In this document: positions 1 to 8,675 of the stretch, piece by piece
How the letters are laid out: each line of letters starts with the position of its first letter
Numbering within the stretch: the stretch's first letter is position 1
Assembly (NCBI GenBank): GCA_900752285.1
Contig: CAADUW010000007.1
Location: 1-22,364 of the forward strand
Length of the DNA: 22,364 bases
Reading direction: 5' to 3'
DNA from: an uncultured Oscillospiraceae bacterium
GTDB taxonomy: Bacteria; Bacillota; Clostridia; Oscillospirales; Oscillospiraceae
The notes under the pieces: model-generated
The model's database searches: none
What the model was told of the DNA's origin: nothing
Seen by the model: the letters and a program-made list of their open reading frames with translations, nothing else
Program-made: the position numbers and the translations under genes

Positions 1-41
1 ATTTTCCTCTATTTGTCAAGTCCTATTTTCGAAAAGATTAC

Positions 42-75
42 AAAAAACTGGACACCACTTTCTTGTGATGTCCAG
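42..75 (-). terminator. Rho-independent terminator, minus strand
   Basis: An 11-bp stem (48-58 with 65-75, one G-T pair) closes a 6-base loop and is followed on the minus strand by six T residues (A42-A47 on plus). The closest upstream minus-strand gene is aspS, which already has a hairpin just after its stop. This may therefore be a second terminator, or belong to something lost between 76 and 130. The first 40 bases of the window show nothing recognisable. Confidence 0.7.
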
Positions 76-132
76 TTCCTTTAACTTAATGACATTGGGT
101 GTGCGCCTGACCCCATTCTTATACAAATAACA

Positions 133-167
133 CGGCAGGGATCACGGGAAAACCGTAATTCCTGCCG
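133..167 (-). terminator. Likely aspS terminator hairpin
   Basis: CGGCAGG (133-139) pairs with CCTGCCG (161-167), with an inner ACGG/CCGT stem around a GAAAA loop. It lies directly after the aspS stop. The T-tract on the minus strand is weak (TGTTATTTG), so termination may rely partly on the stronger hairpin at 42-75. Confidence 0.55.
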
Positions 168-190
168 CTGTTTCTGATTTTTGGGAAGGA

Positions 191-1960
191 TTATTCTTTT
201 ACCAGTGCGATGTGCACGTCATCCAGCTGCTTCTGATCGACGGTACTGGGAGCGCCCATCATCAGATCCTGTGCGTTCTTGTTCATGGGGAAGGTAATGA
301 CCTCCCGGATGCTCTCTTCGCCGGTCAGCATCATGATCAGGCGATCCACGCCGGGTGCTGCACCGGCATGAGGGGGAGCGCCGTAGGTAAAGGCATTGTA
401 CATGGCAGGGAACTTGGCCTTCACATCGTCCTCGCCCAGACCGACCATCTCAAAGGCCTTGACCATGATCTCGGGGTCGTGGTTCCGGACGGCACCGGAA
501 GCGCACTCATAGCCGTTGCAGACCAGATCGTACTGGTTGGCATTGATCGCCAGCAGCTTTTCCGTATCGCCCTCGGCATCCTCCAGCGCCTTCAGACCGC
601 CCTGAGGCATGGAGAAGGGGTTGTGGCAGAATTCCAGCTGTCCGGACTCCTCGCCGATCTCGTACATGGGGAAGTCCACGATCCAGCACAGGGCATACTG
701 CTCCTCGTCGAAGTGACCGGGAACCCGCTTGCCCAGCAGGGTCCGGATCACACCGGCGGTTTTCTGCGCGGCGGCTTTCCTGCCCGCCGCCATGCACACG
801 AAGGAACCGGGCTTCAGGCCCAGCTTTTCCGTCAGCACCGCCTGTTTTTCCGTCAGGAACTTGGATACGCCGCCGGTGAGAGCACCGTTCTCGTCCACCT
901 TGACCCAGCAGGCCTTGTTGCCGGTCTGAACTTCCACATCCGCCAGCAGCTTATCGATCCACTTCCGCGCCTGAGCAAAGTCGTGAACCACCACAGCCTT
1001 CACCGCAGCGCCCTCGAAGGGGCCGAAGCCGCAGCCCTGCACCTCGGCAGAAATATCCTGAATTTCCAGATCGATCCGCAGATCGGGCTTATCGGAGCCG
1101 TAGCGCTCCATGGCATCGTTATAGGCAATGTGCCGCCAGGGGGCCTGTGCCACCCGGGAATACTTGCCGAACTTCTCATAGACCGGCTGGAGCACCTCTT
1201 CCAGCGTTTTCAGCACGTCCTCCTGGGTCGCGAAAGCCATTTCCATATCCAGCTGATAGAACTCGCCGGGGGTACGGTCGGCCCGGGCATCCTCATCCCG
1301 GAAGCAGGGGGCAATCTGGAAGTATTTGTCAAAGCCGGAGGTCATAAGCAGCTGCTTGAACTGCTGAGGCGCCTGAGGCAGAGCATAGAACTTGCCGGGG
1401 TGGTTCCGGGCGGGAACCAGATAGTCTCTCGCGCCCTCGGGGCTGGAGGAGGTCAGGATGGGGGTGGTGATCTCCAGGAAGCCCTTCTCGGTCATGAGCC
1501 GCCGCAGCTCGGCGACCACCTGACAGCGCAGAACGATATTGGACTTGACCGCCGGGTTCCGCAGGTCGAGGAACCGGTACTTGAGCCGGGTGTTCTCATC
1601 GGCGTCCCGGGACTTGTTGATCTCAAAGGGCAGCTGGTTGTGGAAGCACTTGCCCAGCACCTCGATTTTTTCGGGAACGACCTCGATTTCGCCGGTGGGA
1701 AGCTTGGGATTCTTGCTCTCCCGCTCCCGGACGGTACCGGTGACGGAGATGGTGGACTCCTTATTGATGTCCTTCACAATGCGCATCATGTCCGCGCTGT
1801 CCACCACCACCTGGGTCGTGCCGTAGAAATCCCGCAGAACGAGGAATGCAAAATTTGCGCCCACTTCCCGGACATTTTCCAGCCAGCCGACAATGGTGAC
1901 CTTCTTGCCCGCATCGGAAAGGCGAAGCTCTCCGCAGGTATGGGTTCTGGATTGATTCAT
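191..1960 (-). CDS. aspS: Aspartyl-tRNA synthetase (bacterial type)
   Basis: Cytoplasmic class II aminoacyl-tRNA synthetase that charges tRNA-Asp (and possibly tRNA-Asn in non-discriminating versions). The 589-aa length is that of the bacterial enzyme. Seen in order: an N-terminal OB-fold anticodon domain (about residues 1-110, with GWLENVREVG), class II motif 1 near PEGARDYLVP, motif 2 FRDEDARADRTPGEFYQLD, an inserted GAD domain in the middle, and motif 3 PHAGAAPGVDRLIM near the C-terminus, followed by TFPMNKNAQDLMMGAP. The APGVDR form of motif 3 is one of the normal bacterial variants. The ATG at 1960 has a GAGAGGC ribosome binding site and a good promoter about 40 bp further up. It is a single gene facing away from the repeats at the window edge. 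Whether it also mischarges tRNA-Asn cannot be told from sequence alone. Confidence 0.97.
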   Translation of the reverse strand: MNQSRTHTCGELRLSDAGKKVTIVGWLENVREVGANFAFLVLRDFYGTTQVVVDSADMMRIVKDINKESTISVTGTVRERESKNPKLPTGEIEVVPEKIEVLGKCFHNQLPFEINKSRDADENTRLKYRFLDLRNPAVKSNIVLRCQVVAELRRLMTEKGFLEITTPILTSSSPEGARDYLVPARNHPGKFYALPQAPQQFKQLLMTSGFDKYFQIAPCFRDEDARADRTPGEFYQLDMEMAFATQEDVLKTLEEVLQPVYEKFGKYSRVAQAPWRHIAYNDAMERYGSDKPDLRIDLEIQDISAEVQGCGFGPFEGAAVKAVVVHDFAQARKWIDKLLADVEVQTGNKACWVKVDENGALTGGVSKFLTEKQAVLTEKLGLKPGSFVCMAAGRKAAAQKTAGVIRTLLGKRVPGHFDEEQYALCWIVDFPMYEIGEESGQLEFCHNPFSMPQGGLKALEDAEGDTEKLLAINANQYDLVCNGYECASGAVRNHDPEIMVKAFEMVGLGEDDVKAKFPAMYNAFTYGAPPHAGAAPGVDRLIMMLTGEESIREVITFPMNKNAQDLMMGAPSTVDQKQLDDVHIALVKE

Positions 1961-1997
1961 AGCAAAAGCCTCTCTTGTTTATCTGATTTCGCTGGTT

Positions 1998-2026
1998 ATT
2001 TTCTCACAAATCCCGAAAAAAGTCAA
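1998..2026 (-). promoter_or_regulatory. Predicted sigma-A promoter of aspS
   Basis: On the minus strand TTGACT (2021-2026) and GAAAAT (1998-2003) are separated by 17 bp and lie just upstream of the aspS ribosome binding site. I looked for a T-box leader, common for synthetase genes in Firmicutes, and saw none in the short leader. Confidence 0.55.
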
Positions 2027-2129
2027 TGCGCCCCGGGGAAAAAACGTCAAATTTGTCCGCGCCGAAAGCACAGCCGCGACGGAAGCAGCAGCGGCAGCCC
2101 CGCTGCCAATGCCAAATTCCCATTTCATT

Positions 2130-2636
2130 TTACCTTCTGTCCTCCGGCAGGATGCCGTAGAGGTACAGGTCTGCCCAGGCACCGGCAGGCGTTCTTGTCT
2201 GGCTTCTCTGAAGCCCCTCCCGCTTCATTCCGAGCTTTTCCATCAACGGAACGGATCTGATTCCGTCGACCGTCTCCGCAAAAATCTTATGCGCGTGCAG
2301 GCTGTCAAACGCATAGTCCGTTACCGCCTTGCCGGCCTCAAAGGCATATCCGTTTTTCCAATATGCCCGGTTGAAAAACCAGCCGAGCTCATATACCCCG
2401 CTTTCAAATTCATGAAACAGGATATACCCGATCACCTTACCGCTCTGTTTCCGTGCCGCGGCGAGGGCCCCCTTCCTGCTTATGCAGAAATCCCGCAGAA
2501 AATCGGCGGTTTTCTCCATGGAATAGGCGGGTTCGCAATTTGCCATGGTTTCTTCATCGCCCAGAATCTCGTACAGATCTTGCAAATCCTCCATGGCAAA
2601 TTCGCGGATCACCAGTCTGTCCGTTTCCATATGCAT
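2130..2636 (-). CDS. GNAT family N-acetyltransferase (RimJ/RimL-like)
   Basis: Predicted cytoplasmic acetyl-CoA-dependent N-acetyltransferase of 168 aa, the usual size for the RimJ/RimL/Acetyltransf_3 branch. The N-terminus ETDRLVIREFAMEDLQDLYEI is the typical beta1-alpha1 opening. KVIGYILFHEF and YELGWFFNRAYWKNGYAFEAGKAV form the central sheet and the acetyl-CoA loop region. EKLGMKREGLQRSQ followed by WADLYLYGIL is the characteristic C-terminal end. The frame is open further upstream, but the ATG at 2636 has a strong AGGAGG 7 bases before it, and upstream residues run towards the MITE-like repeat. The substrate (ribosomal protein, other protein N-terminus or small molecule) cannot be assigned. 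It is likely monocistronic between aspS and the repeat element. Confidence 0.88.
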   Translation of the reverse strand: MHMETDRLVIREFAMEDLQDLYEILGDEETMANCEPAYSMEKTADFLRDFCISRKGALAAARKQSGKVIGYILFHEFESGVYELGWFFNRAYWKNGYAFEAGKAVTDYAFDSLHAHKIFAETVDGIRSVPLMEKLGMKREGLQRSQTRTPAGAWADLYLYGILPEDRR

Positions 2637-2700
2637 GTTGATTCCTCCTGACAGAAAGACACACCGGAGTTTCATTGACCCCGGTGCGTTTGATTGCCGC

Positions 2701-2719
2701 AAAAGGGCTTTCCCCTTTT
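2701..2719 (-). terminator. Possible terminator downstream of the MFS gene
   Basis: AAAAGGG and CCCTTTT form a 7-bp stem whose last four pairs supply a T-run in either direction. It sits between the MITE-like element and the GNAT gene and could end transcription arriving from the MFS gene. A weaker CACCGG/CCGGTG hairpin lies next to it at about 2670-2691. The rest of the 2637-2940 gap is the repeat element and unremarkable flanks. Confidence 0.4.
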
Positions 2720-2736
2720 CTGACAAAGAGATTTTG

Positions 2737-2852
2737 GGCAGCACCGCGCAATTCGGCAAGAAGTCTCAGACAGGATTTTTGCCCCAATTCAAACGGAAGA
2801 AGTGGGGCAAAAAGACGGTGGAGACTCGCAGACGCAATTGTGCGGTGTTGCC
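2737..2852 (-). mobile_element. MITE-like element, long form (116 bp)
   Basis: Bounded by imperfect 17-bp terminal inverted repeats, GGCAGCACCGCGCAATT at the left and its near reverse complement at the right (two mismatches). TTTG directly abuts both ends (2733-2736 and 2853-2856), as expected of a 4-bp target duplication. It has no coding capacity. It matches the 65-bp element at 17929-17993 in inverted orientation, except for a 51-bp extra block at 2760-2810. That block includes a 10-bp hairpin, TTTTTGCCCC (2776-2785) with GGGGCAAAAA (2804-2813). A 4-bp duplication would suit mobilisation by an IS5-like transposase, but no transposase is present and that link is inference. Confidence 0.75.
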
Positions 2853-2940
2853 TTTGATTTTCCTGCCGTCTGCGGGCGGCAAACTCTGTGCGGCTTCTTT
2901 GGCACACCTGAGTTGAGGAAAACCGGTATCTCTCAAAGGT

Positions 2941-4239
2941 TTACGGATTTGCCGCCTGTCTGGCTTTATTGAGCTTGTCTGCCTTGCAGAACAGCACATA
3001 GCCAACGGCAAAGAGGATCACAAGGGTTCCTACGGCAATGCTTTCGTTCTCCAGCTCCACCCCGAAGAGGTGAACCGTTGTACCGGCGGTCGCCTGACTG
3101 ATGACCGCCACCAGCGTGGTACCGAGAAAGGAAGCACCCTTGCCGCAGATGTCCATCAGCCCGTAGTACTCGCCGCTGCGTTCCGGCGGAATGATCTTGC
3201 CGAGATAGGAGCGGCTGAGGGCCTGAATGCCGCCCTGAAACATGCCCACCAGCACTGCCAGCATCCAGAACTGCCACTGGGATTTGAGGAAAACGGCAAA
3301 CAGGGTGATGCCGGTATAGCACACAATGCAGATTTTGATCAGCAGCGCCGTATCGTATCTGCCGGACAGTCTGCCGAACAGGATGGAGCATGGAAACGCC
3401 ACAAACTGGGTCAGCAGCAGCGCCAGCAGCAGTCCCGTGGTGTCCAGTCCCAGCGCCGCACCGTAGGCAGTCGCCATGTCGATGATGGTATAAACGCCGT
3501 CAATGAAGAAGAAAAACGCCAGAAGATACAGGAAAATATGCTTTTCCCGACTGGCATCCCGGAAGGTTTTTCCCAGCTGCCGGAAGGTATCGAGGAAGGG
3601 GTGCTCCCCCTGCTCCACATAGGCGCTCTGCCGGTAGCTTTTCAGCAGCGGCAGGGTGCAGACGATCCACCAGCAGGCAGTCAGCAGGAAAGCGATGACC
3701 ATGGCAGTGCCCTGAGAAATGCCGATAAAATCCGCTCCCAGCACCAGCGCCAAGCAGGCAATGAACGGAATGACGGAACCGATGTAGCCGTAGGCATAGC
3801 CCGCAGAGGAAACCGCGTCCATCCGCTCGTCGGTGGTGACCTCGGGCAGCATGGCGTCGTACGCCACCTGACTGGAAGAGAAGCCGACTTTCGCAATAAC
3901 GTAGAAAATCAGGAAGGACAGCCAGGACCAGGCAGCGCCCAGCGCCGCGCATCCCAAGGCGCCCAACAGCATACAGGCCATGAATATGGGCTTTTTATAG
4001 TCCTTATGGTCTGCCAGTGTGCCGCAGATGGGACCGATCAGAGCAACCAGCAGCGTCGCCGCGCTTCCGGCGTAGCCCCAGTAAGCAAGGTACTGGGACT
4101 CGTTCAGTCCGCCGTCTTTGGCAAGAGAATTGAAGAAAATCGGGATCAGCGTAGCTGCCAGCAAAATAAAGGCAGAATTTCCGATATCGTACAGCACCCA
4201 GTGCTTTTCCAGTGGTGTCAGCCGTGTCTTTCCCTTCAT
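2941..4239 (-). CDS. MFS transporter, Atg22/UMF1-like family
   Basis: Predicted 12-helix inner-membrane transporter of about 432 aa. The opening WVLYDIGNSAFILLAAT matches the hallmark YD-x-x-NSAF start of the Atg22/UMF1-type MFS proteins. A loop with GTLADHKDYKKP follows the second helix, in the place of the MFS motif A, and GRLSGRYD marks the equivalent loop of the second half. Hydrophobic segments are spread evenly along the chain. The substrate is unknown; fungal Atg22 exports amino acids from the vacuole, but bacterial members are mostly uncharacterised. I chose the ATG at 4239, preceded by GAGGGCGG. An in-frame GTG at 4266 that overlaps the stop of the upstream gene would add nine residues. 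The tight spacing implies co-transcription and translational coupling with the phospholipase C-like gene. Confidence 0.85.
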   Translation of the reverse strand: MKGKTRLTPLEKHWVLYDIGNSAFILLAATLIPIFFNSLAKDGGLNESQYLAYWGYAGSAATLLVALIGPICGTLADHKDYKKPIFMACMLLGALGCAALGAAWSWLSFLIFYVIAKVGFSSSQVAYDAMLPEVTTDERMDAVSSAGYAYGYIGSVIPFIACLALVLGADFIGISQGTAMVIAFLLTACWWIVCTLPLLKSYRQSAYVEQGEHPFLDTFRQLGKTFRDASREKHIFLYLLAFFFFIDGVYTIIDMATAYGAALGLDTTGLLLALLLTQFVAFPCSILFGRLSGRYDTALLIKICIVCYTGITLFAVFLKSQWQFWMLAVLVGMFQGGIQALSRSYLGKIIPPERSGEYYGLMDICGKGASFLGTTLVAVISQATAGTTVHLFGVELENESIAVGTLVILFAVGYVLFCKADKLNKARQAANP

Positions 4240-4262
4240 GATTCCGCCCTCATTTCCGATAA

Positions 4263-5042
4263 TCACCCAAACACGGGGTCAAATTCGCTTCCAAGCTCCG
4301 CACCGGTATTTTTCAGCGCCGTAAGCTGCGCCGCAAGCACCGGGTAGCACGTCCGGGCGTGGTCATAAATTGCCAGCATATCCCGGTCAATTTCCTCCAT
4401 CCCCTCCGCCTGAGTTCTGGGAAGGAGCATTTGCAGGGCGGTCTTTCCCCCAAGCCTCACCACCATTTCCGTGGTTTTCCGGTTCCGGGAGGAAAAAAGC
4501 TTCAGCAGCCGCCGCATATTGCCCACGCCCACCACCACGGTCCGGGTCTTTGCGCCGGGATAAAGCTCTGCCACCGTGGCGCACTCCGCCCGGCTGAGCT
4601 TTACATACCGGCTCAGATCCTGTGCGTGGGCAGGGATCTTTCCGTCCCTTGTCAGCAGGAACCGGTCGAACTCCGACTCCATCTCCACATGGTCAAACGG
4701 GCATCCCTCGGACTCCTTTTCGTGAATGTAGGCGTGGATCTCCCGGTCCAGACAGTAGTGAGCAAGCACACCGTACAGATACGCCGTCCCCACCTCGGAG
4801 GGGTTCAGCTTCAGGCGGCGCACCGCGGAAGCAAAGAAAGCGGTGCCGGTCTGGCTGTGGAATTTTGTGCCCAGATTTCGCTGTACGGTAGGAAACAGGG
4901 GGTTATAGTAAAAGAAGAAATCCGGCCCCTGTGCCCCCGTGTCAAACACGCCGCGGAAGCGGGAAACCTGCGTCCGCACCGCCGAGTCAAGGGCCGGCAG
5001 CACTTCGGACGCGAACCGATAATGGGCATATGCCGCACTCAT
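4263..5042 (-). CDS. Zinc-dependent phospholipase C-like protein
   Basis: 259-aa protein resembling the zinc-dependent phospholipase C family (Zn_dep_PLPC type). Visible features are the early AHYRFA, GAQGPDFFFY, a central HSQTGTAFF, and YLYGVLAHYCLDREIHAYIH, a helix with spaced His and Asp residues like the metal ligands of this fold. No signal peptide is seen, unlike secreted clostridial alpha-toxins, so it probably acts in the cytoplasm or is a non-toxin relative; enzymatic activity is not shown. Start: the ATG at 5042 has GAGGTG six bases upstream. A GTG three codons earlier is possible but less well placed. It is first gene of a two-gene unit with the MFS transporter; GTGA/ATG-level proximity suggests coupling. 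Such short cytosolic homologues are common in Clostridia and their role is not established. Confidence 0.75.
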   Translation of the reverse strand: MSAAYAHYRFASEVLPALDSAVRTQVSRFRGVFDTGAQGPDFFFYYNPLFPTVQRNLGTKFHSQTGTAFFASAVRRLKLNPSEVGTAYLYGVLAHYCLDREIHAYIHEKESEGCPFDHVEMESEFDRFLLTRDGKIPAHAQDLSRYVKLSRAECATVAELYPGAKTRTVVVGVGNMRRLLKLFSSRNRKTTEMVVRLGGKTALQMLLPRTQAEGMEEIDRDMLAIYDHARTCYPVLAAQLTALKNTGAELGSEFDPVFG

Positions 5043-5097
5043 GGATGTCACCTCGAAACAAATCGACCGTCCCAGCCGATGGATGGATTCTGATTTT

Positions 5098-5126
5098 ATT
5101 GTACATCATTCCCGCAAACTTGACTA
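5098..5126 (-). promoter_or_regulatory. Predicted promoter for the PLC-like/MFS pair
   Basis: On the minus strand, TAGTCA (5121-5126) and TACAAT (5098-5103) are spaced by 17 bp, with 4/6 and 5/6 matches to the sigma-A boxes. They lie about 55 bp upstream of the start codon at 5042. Confidence 0.45.
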
Positions 5127-5150
5127 GTAGCATTTGGAAAAATTTTTTGT

Positions 5151-5193
5151 AAAAAAGCACCACTGCCGCCGCCAAACGGTGACGCAGTGGTGC
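5151..5193 (-). terminator. Rho-independent terminator of the beta-glucoside operon
   Basis: GCACCACTGC (5157-5166) pairs perfectly with GCAGTGGTGC (5184-5193) and is followed on the minus strand by six T residues (5151-5156). It lies 10 bp after the stop of the GH1 gene, so it closes the operon that begins near 11125. Confidence 0.85.
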
Positions 5194-5202
5194 GCTTTGG
5201 TG

Positions 5203-6645
<1,443 letters not shown>

Positions 6646-6656
6646 TTATTCCTCCG

Positions 6657-7568
6657 TTATTGCAGACTACTAAGCTTATAGGCTATGCTGACACTGTCCA
6701 AATCATCATGCGTCTTATGATCCATATAAAATTCGTAACCATCCCCATCCGCCTCATGACGAACACTTGACTGGGATATGTCCACAGAACGGGCGCACTC
6801 TATCAGCTTGGAAATAAATTCCGGTTCCAATGGGCGAAACCCAGGCTGTCGGTGACCATGGGCGGCAATGATCCAGTCAAAGCGATCTTGCATGGCTTGA
6901 AGCTTTTCCATACCGGAAATAAAATTCGATATTTTCATCCCGCCTTCGTGCAAAACAGACACATGCCGAAGAACAGCATCACCAACAAACAGACGTCGCT
7001 TTTGAGTATCCAGTAGCACATACCCGCCCGGGGTGTGTCCGGGAATGTGGATTGCTTCCAACGTGGTATCCCCAAGATCAAAAGTCATACCATCTTCCAA
7101 ATAGCGAATTTGAAACGAAACAGTTGCAGTCTCAAACGCTTGCCGATACTCCATAGCCGAAAAATGCTCCAAGCCCGGATGGGAGGCATCTGCCGCATAC
7201 ATTCGCATCTCCTCATAGAAAATGTGCTTCTCCTCCTCGGATTCAAAGAGTCTGCGCATCATAGCCTCGTCTTCCCGGCCAATATAGATTTCTCTGAACT
7301 GATAATTGGCTGCAACATGGTCCGTGTGTCCATGCGTATTTATCACATCATAATCAGTTCCAGCCAATTCGTCTGCCAACTTTCTCAAATTTCCAGTGCC
7401 ACAACCGGTATCGATCAATACAGCGCGGCGGCTCCCCACAACCAGATAGTTGCTGCAGCAGCTATTATCCATAATTCTGTAGGTATTATCAAAAACCTTT
7501 TCGAATTTGTATCCGTACTTTTCCATAACCTGTTCCATATTTTTGTTACTGCGGTACTGCCACCGCAT
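6657..7568 (-). CDS. MBL-fold metallo-hydrolase
   Basis: Metallo-beta-lactamase-fold hydrolase of about 303 aa. The metal-binding motif is THGHTDHVAAN (about residues 78-88). Downstream ligands are IPGHTPGGYVLLD, FVGDAV and the final AAHGH, a complete dinuclear-site set. No signal peptide, so cytoplasmic. Members of this broad superfamily hydrolyse thioesters, lactones, phosphodiesters and more, so the reaction cannot be named. Its place between an unrecognised protein and the phospho-beta-glucosidase suggests action on a glucoside product or a detached acyl or lactone group. The start is uncertain: the ATG at 7568 has GGAAAGGAG almost touching it. ATGs at 7538 and 7526 would give 293 or 289 aa but lack a clear ribosome binding site. 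A strong hairpin sits just upstream at 7583-7608. Confidence 0.88.
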   Translation of the reverse strand: MRWQYRSNKNMEQVMEKYGYKFEKVFDNTYRIMDNSCCSNYLVVGSRRAVLIDTGCGTGNLRKLADELAGTDYDVINTHGHTDHVAANYQFREIYIGREDEAMMRRLFESEEEKHIFYEEMRMYAADASHPGLEHFSAMEYRQAFETATVSFQIRYLEDGMTFDLGDTTLEAIHIPGHTPGGYVLLDTQKRRLFVGDAVLRHVSVLHEGGMKISNFISGMEKLQAMQDRFDWIIAAHGHRQPGFRPLEPEFISKLIECARSVDISQSSVRHEADGDGYEFYMDHKTHDDLDSVSIAYKLSSLQ

Positions 7569-7582
7569 TCTCCTTTCCGATA

Positions 7583-7608
7583 CCGGTGCGGACAGACGTC
7601 CGCACCGG
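7583..7608 (-). other. Intercistronic hairpin
   Basis: CCGGTGCGGAC (7583-7593) and GTCCGCACCGG (7598-7608) form a perfect 11-bp stem with a 4-base loop in the 46-bp gap between the 349-aa gene and the MBL gene. No T-run follows on the minus strand, so an mRNA processing or stabilising element, or an interspersed palindrome, is more likely than a terminator. Confidence 0.6.
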
Positions 7609-7614
7609 CATTAC

Positions 7615-8664
7615 TCAGTCAATCACCGTAAATCCAAGCTTTTTCAGTTTTTCATCATACACATCCATTCCCTCATAGATGCAACTGCTCAGGCGATGTG
7701 CATAGGGCGTATTTCCCACGTACCAGGTACCAAAGGATTGAGACTGCCCGTGGCGCTCAATGCGAGGACGTTTCAAAAATCCTTTGGTTCCCCACTTTGC
7801 TTCATAATGAATTTCCTTATCACAGAATCGAATCACCGCACTGGGAAATGTGCAAGTACCATCGTCAACATAGGGTAAATGCTGCCAGTCAGCTTCCAGC
7901 ATAACTTCCGTTGAAACAATGGGCAACTCCCCGTCAATATAATATACACAATAGCTTCTTCCATCACCATTTGTGGAGAGTGAGGACAGAAAAATCTCCC
8001 GTCTGCCATCCTGACGGATGCCGTATAGGCCAAAATAAATATAACCAAACGGTACCGTCGTAAAATCTCCCTTATTCTGGTGCATGTGAATCCGCTCGAA
8101 CTCGCCAAGGCCAATGAACGGTCTTCCATCCAGAGTACCAATCAGCGTGCAGGGCTGGAACATGCAGGATGCATTCTGGAATGTAGCATGATGCTCATAG
8201 ATGCAAATTGGCCACGGCTCGTACTTGGCAAAGAAGAAATCGCCCTCGTTTACATACAGTCCATCTTCCTTGAAGCGATATTCCACCTTTTTTTCTGTGG
8301 AATCCACCCCGTAAACCAGTGGTGTTTCGCTGATCTTCCGGTAATTTACCAGTGGCGTAGTATCATCTGCTACCAGCTCCGGATGCAGAACTCCCTTCTG
8401 CGTGGAGAGGAACCCATCACCCAACTCCACAATATTGCCAAATCGATACCTTCCATTGGTAGTATCCGTAGCACGGAAATAGAAATATGGCTTTTCCATA
8501 TCACCGTCCAACGGATAAATAGACCCATTTACGTCAATACGGCCAAGGCGGGCATATCCATCATAGGCATTATCAAACACTTCCGGAGCTGCCGGCGTAA
8601 CATGACAGTTCTGAAAACCAACTGTTACATAGTTTTTTCCATAAAAAATTACTTTTGAACTCAT
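7615..8664 (-). CDS. Unrecognised 349-aa protein of the beta-glucoside operon
   Basis: I do not recognise this family. The protein is soluble with no signal peptide or membrane segment and is rich in aromatic residues and short alternating polar/hydrophobic stretches, as in an all-beta fold. Notable stretches are YEHHATFQNASCMFQPCTLIG, FIGLGEFERIHMHQNKG and YEAKWGTKGFLKRPRIERHG, containing several His and Cys residues that could bind a metal or ligand. The two-halved, beta-rich look recalls lipocalin-like AttH/CrtC proteins or a carbohydrate-modifying beta-protein, but this is only an impression. It lies 11 bp after the PTS gene and before the MBL hydrolase, so it is surely co-transcribed and probably works on the imported glucoside. 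The gene is real: uninterrupted, closely packed and in an operon. Its base composition looks lower in GC than the ABC operon downstream. Confidence 0.85.
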   Translation of the reverse strand: MSSKVIFYGKNYVTVGFQNCHVTPAAPEVFDNAYDGYARLGRIDVNGSIYPLDGDMEKPYFYFRATDTTNGRYRFGNIVELGDGFLSTQKGVLHPELVADDTTPLVNYRKISETPLVYGVDSTEKKVEYRFKEDGLYVNEGDFFFAKYEPWPICIYEHHATFQNASCMFQPCTLIGTLDGRPFIGLGEFERIHMHQNKGDFTTVPFGYIYFGLYGIRQDGRREIFLSSLSTNGDGRSYCVYYIDGELPIVSTEVMLEADWQHLPYVDDGTCTFPSAVIRFCDKEIHYEAKWGTKGFLKRPRIERHGQSQSFGTWYVGNTPYAHRLSSCIYEGMDVYDEKLKKLGFTVID

Positions 8665-8675
8665 AGCTGTTCACC

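Noticed and set aside
1961..2129. T-box riboswitch ahead of aspS
   Set aside because: The predicted transcription start leaves a leader of only about 30 bases, and no T-box consensus or specifier stem was found.
212..2260. Long plus-strand open frame of 682 codons opposite aspS
   Set aside because: It is the antisense shadow of aspS, rich in His, Gly and Leu with no recognisable domain, and aspS itself has all class II synthetase motifs.
2554..3011. Several short open frames on both strands around the MITE-like element
   Set aside because: They read through the terminal repeats and hairpins and have no ribosome binding site; the repeat explains the open stretch.
3070..4347. Plus-strand open frame of 425 codons opposite the MFS transporter
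   Set aside because: Antisense shadow of a clear 12-helix transporter; highly charged Gln/Arg/His-rich sequence without domain.
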